A stretch of DNA of 24,835 bases. It comes from Verrucomicrobiales bacterium. Its GTDB lineage: Bacteria > Verrucomicrobiota > Verrucomicrobiia > Verrucomicrobiales > DEV007. Shown here one piece after another: positions 7,000-15,194 of this stretch; within the stretch, counting starts at the first letter, position 1; each line of letters opens with the position of its first letter. The stretch is from the NCBI GenBank assembly GCA_017991025.1, contig JAGNMT010000007.1, positions 1 to 24,835 of the forward strand, read 5' to 3'. A program made the position numbers and the translations under genes. The notes beneath the pieces were generated by a model that was not told the DNA's origin, made no database searches, and saw nothing but the letters and a program-made list of their open reading frames with translations.

Positions 7000-7920
7000 A
7001 TGGCTAAAAAATTGACCCGAATGGCAATCGCATATGATTTTGATGGCACTCTTGCTCCGGGCAATATGCAGGAACATTCCTTTATTCCTAATCTTCAGAT
7101 GTCAAAGCAAGATTTTTGGAATGAAGTTAAGAAAATGGCCAAGGATCAGGATATGGACGAGATTCTTGCTTACATGTTTCTGATGCTTCAAAAAGCAAAT
7201 ACGAACGAAGTTCGAATAGCAAAAAGAGATTTCAAGAAGCATGGCAAAAGCATTGAATTTTTTCCTGGGGTGCAAGAATGGTTTCCGAGGCTTGATAACT
7301 ACGCGCGAGATCGTGACGTGAAGCTTGAACACTACATTATATCATCTGGATTGCGTGAAATGGTGCAGGGAACCCGCATAGCTTCGCGATTCAAATACGT
7401 CTTTGCGTCGGGATTTGCATATGATCAGAATGACGTCGCAAAATGGCCCGCTCTCGCGGTTAACTATACGACAAAGACCCAATATCTCTTCCGTATTAAT
7501 AAGGGGATTTTGAACTCCTACGACAATCAGGAAATAAATAAGTATGTACCGGATGATGACCGGGCGATACCATTCTCGAATATGGCCTATATTGGTGATG
7601 GTGAGACGGATGTGCCATGTATGAAAATGATCAAGTATCAGGGTGGTTGTGCCATTGCGGTTTTCAATCCTGGTAAGCGAAAATCTAAACTCCGACGTTC
7701 GCCGAAGGAAATCGCAGTCGAGTTGCTTCAAGAGAAGCGTGCGGATTTTGCATTGCCGACTGATTACAGTGAAGATGGGCCTCTTGATGTCCTGATGAAA
7801 GCACTGATCGACAGGGTTGCGGCATCGGCTCGCATGGATCAGGCGAAAAATGCCCGCCGTCCGGAGACTTTAGACGAAGATCTGCCGGACGCCTCCAATG
7901 AGGCTGGCGGTGATTTTTAA
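7000..7920 (+). CDS. HAD-superfamily phosphatase in the restriction operon
   Basis: This 306-residue cytosolic hydrolase has all four HAD motifs: motif I YDFDGTLAPG (12-21; nucleophile D13, general acid D15), motif II ISSG (114-117), a candidate motif III lysine (K159 or K168), and motif IV GDGETD (199-204). The long insert between motifs I and II is a C1-type cap, as in the phosphoserine phosphatase group. The substrate is unknown. The gene is markedly AT-rich compared with hsdM, hsdS TRD2 and hsdR, indicating transfer from another genome. It follows the hsdR relic and ends 17 nt before the true hsdR ATG. ATG 7000 has no strong ribosome-binding site; ATG 7021 is an alternative that keeps motif I. 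HAD hydrolases recur beside restriction systems, but a shared function here is inferred. Confidence 0.88.
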   Translation: MAKKLTRMAIAYDFDGTLAPGNMQEHSFIPNLQMSKQDFWNEVKKMAKDQDMDEILAYMFLMLQKANTNEVRIAKRDFKKHGKSIEFFPGVQEWFPRLDNYARDRDVKLEHYIISSGLREMVQGTRIASRFKYVFASGFAYDQNDVAKWPALAVNYTTKTQYLFRINKGILNSYDNQEINKYVPDDDRAIPFSNMAYIGDGETDVPCMKMIKYQGGCAIAVFNPGKRKSKLRRSPKEIAVELLQEKRADFALPTDYSEDGPLDVLMKALIDRVAASARMDQAKNARRPETLDEDLPDASNEAGGDF

Positions 7921-7937
7921 GATTGTCAGTTCAGCTC

Positions 7938-10900
7938 ATGACCCTCTCCTTCCAAGAATCCCCGATCAGTCAGATCCCCGCGCTGCGGCTCCTCCAGCAG
8001 CTGGGCTACACCTACCTGACGCCCGAGGAATGCGCCGTCGAGCGCAAAGGGCGCTTCGGGCGGGTCATCCTCGAAAACGTCCTGACGGCGCAACTCCGCC
8101 GCCTCAACAAAATCCACTTCAAGGGCCGAGAGGTCCCATTCTCGGGAGAAAACATCGCCCGGGCGATCGAGGCGCTGCGCGACATCCCGTTCGAGGGGCT
8201 CGTCCGCACCAGTGAAAAGGCCTACGACCTGCTCACCCTCGGAAAGAGCCTCGACCAAGCCATCGACGGCGATTCGAAGGGCTTCACCCTGCGCTATATC
8301 GATTGGCAGAATCCGCGCAACAACACCTTCCACGTCACTGCCGAGTATGAGGTGGAGCGCACCGGCAGCCACGAGACGCGACGTCCCGACGTCGTGTGCT
8401 TCGTCAACGGCATCCCATTCGTCGTGATCGAGTGCAAACGGCCCGACGAAAAGGACTCGCTGGCGCAGGCGATGAACCAAAGCGTCCGCAACTGGCAGGA
8501 GGACGAGATCCCTCAGCTCTTCACCCTGTGCCAACTGGTCATGGGCATCACGAAGAACGACGGCAGCTACGCCACCACGGGCACGCCGCTGAAGTTCTGG
8601 TCGAAGTGGCGCGAGATGGAGGACGTCTCGGCCCGGGTCCGCGAAACGGTGAACCTTCCGCTGCGACCGGAGGAGCACGCGAAACTTTTCAAAGGGGTCT
8701 TCGCCTTCGCCCGCGAGGCCTTCGAGGAGCAGATGACGGAGAATCGCGAGCCGACGGCGCAGGATCACCTGCTCTGGTCCCTCTGCCGACCGGAGCGGCT
8801 CATCGAACTGGCCCGGCAGTTCATCCTCTACGACGAGGGCGGTGCGGTAAAGAAGATCGCACGCTACCAGCAATACTTCGCGATCAAGGCCACGCTGGAC
8901 CGGGTGAGGCAGCGCGATGTGTCAGGCCGCCGCAAGGGCGGGGTGATCTGGCAGACCCAGGGCAGCGGCAAGTCCCTCGCGATGGTGCTGCTGGGCAAGG
9001 CGTTGGCCCTCGACGAGCAGATCGAAAACCCGCGCATCGTCATCGTGACCGACCGCATCGATCTCGACGAACAGATCACAAAGACTTTCCATCAATGCGG
9101 CAAGGAACCGCAGCAGGCGAAGACCGGCGCGCACCTGATCGAGCTCCTGAAGGATGAACGTGTCGCCGTGATCACGACGGTGCTTTTCAAATTCGAGACG
9201 GCGGCAAAAGCCGCGAAGGAACTGCACCGGCTCAAGGACGATCTCTTTGTGCTTGTGGACGAGAGCCACCGCAGTCAGTACGGCGAGGCGAACATCCAAA
9301 TGCAGAAGGCGTTGCCCCATGCCTGCTTCATCGGCTTCACCGGGACACCGCTGATGAAGGCCGAGAAGAGCACCGCCAGCAAGTTCGGCGGCTTCATCGA
9401 ACCCGCCTACACGATACGCGACGCGGTCGCCGACGAGGCCGTGGTGCCGCTGCTCTACGAAGGCCGTCACATCCTCCAGGACGTGAACCAGAAGCCGATC
9501 GACACGATGTTCGAGGCCATGTGCGAAGGCCTCACGAAGGAACAGAAGGGAGATCTGAAACGAAAATTCTCCGCCCGTGACGAACTGAATCGCCTCCACA
9601 GCCGCCTCTATCTAATCGCCTGGGATGTTTCACAGCATTTTTCGAAACAATGGAAGGGTACGGGCTTCAAAGGCCAGATCACCGCTCCGGGCAAGAAGGA
9701 AGCCCTGCTGCTGAAAGGCTTCTTCGATCAGTTCGGCAAGATCACCTCCGAGGTCATCATCTCCGGTCCGACCGAGATCGAGAATCCGGAAGAGCACGCA
9801 CAGGTCGAACGCGACGAGAGCGTCGAGCGATTCTGGAATGGGATGATGTCGAAGTACGGCACGGAAAAGGAATACAACCGCCAGATCATCGAGTCCTTCA
9901 AGAAGGGCGACAGTCCCGAGATCCTCATTGTCGTCGACAAGCTCCTCACCGGCTTCGATGCGCCGAGGAATGTCGTGCTCTACATCGCTCGCAGTCTCAA
10001 GGGCCACACCCTGCTCCAGGCCATCGCCCGGGTGAACCGCCTCCATCCCGGCAAGGACTTTGGCTACATCATTGACTACTACGGTGTCGTGGCCGAACTG
10101 CACGACGCGCTGGAGCTCTACAGCAGCCTCGAAGGCAAGTTCGACGCCGCAGATCTCGAAGGCACCCTAACCAATATCGCCGAAGAGATCGAGAAACTTC
10201 CCTCTCTCCACGACGGTCTCTGGGATCTTTTTAAAGAAGTGCCCAACAAGAAGGACGAAGAGGCCTTCGAACTGGCACTCGAGCCGAAGGACAAGCGCGA
10301 CGAATTCTACACCAGCCTCTGGCGCTTCAGCCGCGTCCTGAAAATAGCCTCGTCCAGCATCCATTGGGTCACCGCGACCCCACCGGAGCAGGCGGAGCGC
10401 TACAAGACCGACGCCGCCTTCTTCCAGAAGCTGCGCGCCAGCGTGAAGCTGCGCTACGCCGAGGGAATCGACTACCGCGACTACGAGAAGCAGATCCAGA
10501 AACTGCTGAACACCTACGTGCAGGCCGAGGAAGTCATCCAGGTGGTGGAGCCGGTGAATATCTTCGAGCGCGAAGCCTTCGAGAAGGAAGTCCAGAAGAT
10601 GCAAACCCCGCGCGCCAAGGCCGACACCATCGCCAATCGCACGAAGAAGACGATCACGGAGAAAATGGAGGAGGATCCCTTTTTCTACCGCAAACTCTCC
10701 GCCCTGCTCCAGCAGGCCATCGACGACTATCGGGCCCAGCGTATCAGCGAAGCGCAGTACCTCGCCAAGGTGATCGAGATCATGAACGAGGTGCGTGGTG
10801 GCAATGCCGACGATTTCCCGGAAACGCTGCGGCAGAATGACCTCTCGCGGGCTCTCTTCGGGGCCCTGAAGGAGCAGATCGCTCCGCCCTCGTCCGCCCC

Positions 10901-11210
10901 GCGAAATGAAGGTGACGGAACACGTGTCAATGAAGACACGGAGGAATACTGGACTCGGAACCAAACCGGCGAAACGACCACCGACATAGTTCTCGCCGAT
11001 GCGGCACGGGCGATGGAGGAGATCGTCCGCCGTCATGCCGTCGTTCGCTGGAGAGAGAATCTCGACGCCCAGAACCGGATGCGAAACGATCTCGACGACT
11101 TCCTCTTCGCCCTCCAGAAGGAAAAGGGGATCACACTCAACTACGCCCGGATGGACGCGATCATCGAGGCGGTCATCCGCATCGCCATGCACCGCACCAA
11201 TGATGTCTGA
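7938..11210 (+). CDS. hsdR: type I restriction endonuclease motor subunit
   Basis: This 1090-residue subunit translocates and cuts DNA lacking methylation. The N-terminal nuclease has RPDVVCF (D151) and VVIECKRP (E165, K167), the PD-(D/E)xK core. The SF2 helicase motor follows: Walker A QGSGKS (341-346), the DESH box (441-444), GFTGTP (466-471) and motif VI QAIARVNR (694-701). The C-terminal helical part (from about 800) is the usual HsdM-docking region. Length is normal for the family and no frame disruption was seen. ATG 7938 is chosen because its first residues match the duplicated relic at 6856; TTG 7923 is less likely. It overlaps the metallopeptidase gene by 8 nt. The locus should be restriction-competent if the S subunit works. 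Confidence 0.96.
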   Translation: MTLSFQESPISQIPALRLLQQLGYTYLTPEECAVERKGRFGRVILENVLTAQLRRLNKIHFKGREVPFSGENIARAIEALRDIPFEGLVRTSEKAYDLLTLGKSLDQAIDGDSKGFTLRYIDWQNPRNNTFHVTAEYEVERTGSHETRRPDVVCFVNGIPFVVIECKRPDEKDSLAQAMNQSVRNWQEDEIPQLFTLCQLVMGITKNDGSYATTGTPLKFWSKWREMEDVSARVRETVNLPLRPEEHAKLFKGVFAFAREAFEEQMTENREPTAQDHLLWSLCRPERLIELARQFILYDEGGAVKKIARYQQYFAIKATLDRVRQRDVSGRRKGGVIWQTQGSGKSLAMVLLGKALALDEQIENPRIVIVTDRIDLDEQITKTFHQCGKEPQQAKTGAHLIELLKDERVAVITTVLFKFETAAKAAKELHRLKDDLFVLVDESHRSQYGEANIQMQKALPHACFIGFTGTPLMKAEKSTASKFGGFIEPAYTIRDAVADEAVVPLLYEGRHILQDVNQKPIDTMFEAMCEGLTKEQKGDLKRKFSARDELNRLHSRLYLIAWDVSQHFSKQWKGTGFKGQITAPGKKEALLLKGFFDQFGKITSEVIISGPTEIENPEEHAQVERDESVERFWNGMMSKYGTEKEYNRQIIESFKKGDSPEILIVVDKLLTGFDAPRNVVLYIARSLKGHTLLQAIARVNRLHPGKDFGYIIDYYGVVAELHDALELYSSLEGKFDAADLEGTLTNIAEEIEKLPSLHDGLWDLFKEVPNKKDEEAFELALEPKDKRDEFYTSLWRFSRVLKIASSSIHWVTATPPEQAERYKTDAAFFQKLRASVKLRYAEGIDYRDYEKQIQKLLNTYVQAEEVIQVVEPVNIFEREAFEKEVQKMQTPRAKADTIANRTKKTITEKMEEDPFFYRKLSALLQQAIDDYRAQRISEAQYLAKVIEIMNEVRGGNADDFPETLRQNDLSRALFGALKEQIAPPSSAPRNEGDGTRVNEDTEEYWTRNQTGETTTDIVLADAARAMEEIVRRHAVVRWRENLDAQNRMRNDLDDFLFALQKEKGITLNYARMDAIIEAVIRIAMHRTNDV

Positions 11211-11904
11211 AACCGCACGGATCGATACGGTCGCCGGTGTTGCCACGCTCCTTCGCCGGGATCGGAGCACCCTCGCCATCAGCGTACTACCCGACGGGTC
11301 TCTCGAACTCGTCGCACCGCTCAAGGCGAGCGAGGAGGCGATCCTTAAAAAGGTCACGAAACGACTCCCCTGGATCAACACCCAACGACGGGCTTTCAAA
11401 AAGATGAATGCCATTCGCCCGCCCGCCCGCTATGCCAACGGGGCCACGCATCGCTATCTAGGGAGGCAGTATCGTCTCAAGATCAACGTTGGAGAATCCT
11501 TAGGCGTGACCCTGCGAGGCGGGTATCTGAATGTCCAGGTAAGAGAGCGATCCGACGAACAGGTCAAAGATGCGCTGGACGGTTGGTTCCGCCGCCTCGC
11601 CCACGAACAGTTTCAAAAACGGATTGCCCGCTGGACGGATTGGTGCCGCCAGCGCCATCTGCCAGAGCCTCGCCTGCGACTTCGGAAAATGTCGAAGCGC
11701 TGGGGAAGCGCTCTCCCGAACGGAACCATTTTCCTGAATCCCGAGCTGATCCACGCCCCGTCAGCCTGCGTCGATTACGTGATCACCCACGAAATTTGCC
11801 ACCTCAAATACCCGGACCACGGGAAAAAATTCTGGAGTCTGCTGAAACAGCTCGCACCGGATTGGGAAGTGCTAAAGGCGCGGTTGGAACAAACGGAAAT
11901 TTGA
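11203..11904 (+). CDS. YgjP/DUF45-type M48-like zinc metallopeptidase
   Basis: This is a 233-residue protein (ATG 11203; ATG 11200 is equally possible). The C-terminal zinc motif HEICH (196-200) is followed by HGKKFW (206-211), whose histidine is the likely third ligand. KMSKRWGSALPNGTIFLNP (163-181) is the conserved core of YgjP/DUF45 proteins, related to SprT and M48 peptidases. This family often follows hsdR in type I loci, and the 8-nt overlap with hsdR makes it the last cistron of the operon. Its substrate is unknown; turnover of HsdR or of blocked protein on DNA are possibilities, both inference. No signal peptide is seen, so it is cytosolic. Confidence 0.9.
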   Translation: MSETARIDTVAGVATLLRRDRSTLAISVLPDGSLELVAPLKASEEAILKKVTKRLPWINTQRRAFKKMNAIRPPARYANGATHRYLGRQYRLKINVGESLGVTLRGGYLNVQVRERSDEQVKDALDGWFRRLAHEQFQKRIARWTDWCRQRHLPEPRLRLRKMSKRWGSALPNGTIFLNPELIHAPSACVDYVITHEICHLKYPDHGKKFWSLLKQLAPDWEVLKARLEQTEI

Positions 11905-12039
11905 GGGATTGGTCCGCTTCGACTCAGTCGCGTATACGAAATTGATTTTGACGATTACACACGATTCTAGAAGAACCGTTGAATCGCGCTATTGAACCAT
12001 ACCGGGAAATGCAGCAAACTAGATGCTTGCTCCCGACCT

Positions 12040-14673
12040 ATGATTTCCCCCGCCAAACTGCTTCTTTCCTGGATTCTCCTAATACATTTCGGGGGATTCG
12101 CCCAGGAGAAGGCGCACCTCGATCTGGATTCGCCCTTTGCTTCCTTCGTCGAAGACGATTTCCCGTATTTTACGCAAACGGTCGACGCCCGCGCCTTCGG
12201 GGATGACCCGGAACCGAAAAACCTCACTCCGCGCGGCATCATCGTGAAAGCAGGAAACGGCTTTTTCGGCTGCTTCGATCCGGATCTGCTGCGATGGGCG
12301 CTTTTCTGGGAAGCCAACACGGCGGGCGAGTACCTGACCATGGACGGTATGGGAACAGGCAGTTACCGGCTCCCGAACCGCAAAGTCCCCCCAGGTCAAG
12401 ACAGCCTGCCCCAGCCGATCGGCACGCCACTCATCGCCACGCCTCCCCTGCCGGGCTGGTCGACCCCGGAAAATTCCCCTCCTACCGATCCCCGTGATCG
12501 GGGCAAGGCGGAGCCGGAGGAAATTGGACTCGGTCCGATCCCGGCGAAAACGGGTCGCTTTTCCGGGCTCCGTCTGACCGGAACAGGACTCCAGTTTGAA
12601 TACCTCGTCGGCCGCACCCTGGTCCGCGAAAGACTCTCATCAGAGAAATATCACCTGTGGCGCGACCTGGAAGTGTCCCCCCATGATGAGGCACTGACAG
12701 TCCACACCGGCAAAACGTGGCTGACGCTGGAGCCATCGGTCTCCGTGAGAAACCTCCGCCTCGTCATCACGGACGCCGGTCCGGTCAAGGCAGAGGACGG
12801 CCCGGATTTTCCTGCCGCCGAAGCAGCGCCCCGCCGCTGGAAAGAGCCGGTCGCGACAGGACCCGCGACCAAAGCGATCCTACCGGCCACCGCGCCCCTC
12901 ATTTACGACGACCTCAAGCTTCCCGTTCCGAATCCGTGGAAACGAAACGTCCGTCTCTCCGGTCTCGATTTTTTCCCGGACGGGCGTGCGGCGCTCTGCA
13001 CCTTCGACGGGGACGTCTGGATCGTTTCCGGGATGTCCGGCGCGGATGGCAAACTCTCCTGGCAACGCTTCGCCTCGGGCCTTCATGAACCGCAGAGTCT
13101 CGCAATCGTCGGCGGGGTCATCCAGGTCTTTGATCGCAACGGCATCGTCCGCCTCCATGACACGGACACGAACGGCGAAGCCGACTGGTATGAGAATTTC
13201 TCGAACATCGTACCTCAGACCGCTGAAACGCGCGAGTTTCCCATGGACATGGTCGCGGCGAAAGACGGCAGCTTTTACCTCGCGAAAGGCGGCCAGATCG
13301 GATCCACGATCGGGAAAGTAAACGGAACGGTCGTGCAGGTCTCTCCGGACGGGCTCTCTTACGAAATCATTTCGACCGGCCTGCGCCAGCCCTATCTCGG
13401 ATATGACGCGGAAACGGGGATTCTCACGTCTAGCGATCAACAGGGAAACTGGAAACCGGCCACTCCCATCTACCGGATCGAACCGGGCCGCTATTTCGGG
13501 TTTCTCCCCGAGAAGTATAAGGACAGAGTCCCCCACCCCGCCCCGATCGATCCCCCGGAGGTCTGGATTCCGCACTTTATCGATCAATCCGGAGCCGGTC
13601 AGGTCTGGCTCAAAGGCACCGGTGGAACCACGGCAAAAATGGGGGCGTTCAACGGCAGTCTCATCCATATCGGCTATAACCGCCCCGAGATTTTCAAAAT
13701 CTACCTCGACAAAGACCGGGAACAGGGAGCCGTCGTGCCTCTTCTCTCCGGATTTCACTCGGGGGTGTTGAAAGGCAGGATGAACCCCGTTGACGGGCTC
13801 CTCTACCTCTGCGGCTTTGAAATCTGGGGCTCCTCCGGAAGCAGTATCAGCGGCCTCTTCCGGGTGAAGCCGGGCACCGCCACCTCGTGGATTCCACAGC
13901 AGATCAAGGCCGAAAAGCGGGGGGTTCTCCTCAGCTTTGGTCAGGCGCTCTCACCGGAACTCGCCGCTGAGGTCGGCCGTTTCTCGGTGGATCGATGGAA
14001 TTACCGTCAGACGCACGAGTATGGCTCGGGGAATTTTAAACTCGACGGAACGCCCGGCCAGGAATCACTCCCCGTTTCCAGCACCAAACTGTCAGTGGAT
14101 AAAAAGTCTCTTTTCATCGGACTCCCCGGCATGGCCCCCGCGCAGACCTTGCGGGTCACCTACCGGCTCCCGGTGCCTGATTCAGTTCAGGTCGACAGCG
14201 TCTACCTCACAGTGCGTTCACTCCCGCAGATGACATTAACTTCGCTCGGGTTTGGAGACAACAAAGTCGACCTCACCCAAAAAGCGGGCATGGCGGACAA
14301 TGCTGTCCCGATTGAACCCACGATCGCGCTCGGAAAGGAAGTCGCGATTCGGTTCGGCTGTGTCGCTTGTCATGCCACGGGCGAAGCCGGAATTCCGGCA
14401 CCACCGGTGAATCCAGCGAACGGCGCCCAGGTCGCCGTTGGTCCCCCATGGATCGGCCTCTGGGGCTCAGAGCGCACGTTCACTGATGGCATGGTGATTA
14501 AAAGTGCCGACGAAGCTTACGTGCGTGAATCCATCCTCGATCCGCCTCGAAGAGTCGCCGCCGGCTTTGAAATGGAGAAAACCGGCGTGGGCATGCCCTC
14601 CTATCTCGGCGTTTTAAAGGATCACGAAATTGATTCTATCATCCTGTTTATCAAGAGCTTAAAGAAAAACTGA
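12040..14673 (+). CDS. exported DUF6797-like beta-propeller protein with C-terminal cytochrome c
   Basis: This 877-residue protein has a signal peptide (MISPAKLLLSWILLIHFGGF, 1-20). The N-terminal part (FVEDDFPYFTQTVDARAFGD and onward) resembles DUF6797, known mainly from Verrucomicrobia and Planctomycetes. The central region has PQQ or sorbosone-dehydrogenase-like propeller segments (LSGLDFFPDGRAALCTFDGD, then LHDTDTNGEADWYENFSN). The C-terminus is a monohaem cytochrome c with CVACH (774-778) and a likely distal methionine in GVGMPSYLG. It probably oxidises a sugar or alcohol in the periplasm and passes electrons to its haem; the substrate is unknown. ATG 12040 is chosen over the upstream ATG 11992 because it places the signal peptide at the N-terminus. 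It is separate from the defence operon (135-nt gap) and resembles the 1-1389 gene in theme. Confidence 0.85.
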   Translation: MISPAKLLLSWILLIHFGGFAQEKAHLDLDSPFASFVEDDFPYFTQTVDARAFGDDPEPKNLTPRGIIVKAGNGFFGCFDPDLLRWALFWEANTAGEYLTMDGMGTGSYRLPNRKVPPGQDSLPQPIGTPLIATPPLPGWSTPENSPPTDPRDRGKAEPEEIGLGPIPAKTGRFSGLRLTGTGLQFEYLVGRTLVRERLSSEKYHLWRDLEVSPHDEALTVHTGKTWLTLEPSVSVRNLRLVITDAGPVKAEDGPDFPAAEAAPRRWKEPVATGPATKAILPATAPLIYDDLKLPVPNPWKRNVRLSGLDFFPDGRAALCTFDGDVWIVSGMSGADGKLSWQRFASGLHEPQSLAIVGGVIQVFDRNGIVRLHDTDTNGEADWYENFSNIVPQTAETREFPMDMVAAKDGSFYLAKGGQIGSTIGKVNGTVVQVSPDGLSYEIISTGLRQPYLGYDAETGILTSSDQQGNWKPATPIYRIEPGRYFGFLPEKYKDRVPHPAPIDPPEVWIPHFIDQSGAGQVWLKGTGGTTAKMGAFNGSLIHIGYNRPEIFKIYLDKDREQGAVVPLLSGFHSGVLKGRMNPVDGLLYLCGFEIWGSSGSSISGLFRVKPGTATSWIPQQIKAEKRGVLLSFGQALSPELAAEVGRFSVDRWNYRQTHEYGSGNFKLDGTPGQESLPVSSTKLSVDKKSLFIGLPGMAPAQTLRVTYRLPVPDSVQVDSVYLTVRSLPQMTLTSLGFGDNKVDLTQKAGMADNAVPIEPTIALGKEVAIRFGCVACHATGEAGIPAPPVNPANGAQVAVGPPWIGLWGSERTFTDGMVIKSADEAYVRESILDPPRRVAAGFEMEKTGVGMPSYLGVLKDHEIDSIILFIKSLKKN

Positions 14674-14737
14674 GCGCTGCTCTTGAAGCTTGCGAGGCGG
14701 TGGTCCGATCCGGCAATGTCTTGCGGAAAACGCGCCC

Positions 14738-14766
14738 TTTACTAAAGCTTTCTTAATTATTTAATT
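14738..14766 (+). promoter_or_regulatory. weak candidate promoter for xseB-dxs
   Basis: TTTACT (14738-14743) lies 17 nt before TTAATT (14761-14766) in a short AT-rich patch of the 200-nt gap before xseB. The -10 match is modest. No terminator for the upstream gene was recognised in the same gap. Confidence 0.22.
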
Positions 14767-14873
14767 CTCAGGCGAAACCGCCCCGAAGAGCATCAAATGG
14801 CTTGAACTCATGGCGTTCCAAGCGAAGGAATAGGGGTGGTGACTGAGCCTGAGGTCACCGTTCCCTTCACGTC

Positions 14874-15194
14874 ATGCCGAAAGCAGCTGCCAAAGACAAG
14901 CCGGTCGAAAACGACCTGCCCTTCGAAGACGCCCTCGAACAACTCGAGGCGCTCGTTCGCGAGATGGAATCTGACCAGATCCCTCTGGATGATCTCATCA
15001 AAAACTACGAAGAAGGCAGCCGACTCTACCGGGTCTGCGAAAAACGACTCGACGAAGCCCAGGGGCGCGTCGAAATCATCCGGAAGAAACGTAACGGAGA
15101 ACACGTATTGGAAAGCTTCGGCACCGAGCAGGAAATCAAGGCCACTACCAAATCTGAATCAGGCGACTCACAAGAAAATGGAGAACTTTTTTGA
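14874..15194 (+). CDS. xseB: exodeoxyribonuclease VII small subunit
   Basis: This 106-residue protein is the small subunit that assembles with XseA to degrade single-stranded DNA. The core LPFEDALEQLEALVREMES followed by LDDLIKNYEEGSRLYRVC and LDEAQGRVEI is the typical two-helix XseB fold. The roughly 30 extra C-terminal residues are polar and not conserved. xseA is not in the window. The gene overlaps dxs by 17 nt, so the two are cotranscribed; xseB lying next to isoprenoid genes is a common bacterial arrangement. No clear ribosome-binding site precedes the ATG. Confidence 0.93.
   Translation: MPKAAAKDKPVENDLPFEDALEQLEALVREMESDQIPLDDLIKNYEEGSRLYRVCEKRLDEAQGRVEIIRKKRNGEHVLESFGTEQEIKATTKSESGDSQENGELF

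Noticed and set aside
10167..11414. 415-codon open frame on the minus strand
   Set aside because: Antisense to the hsdR C-terminus and the metallopeptidase start; low-complexity, no family features.
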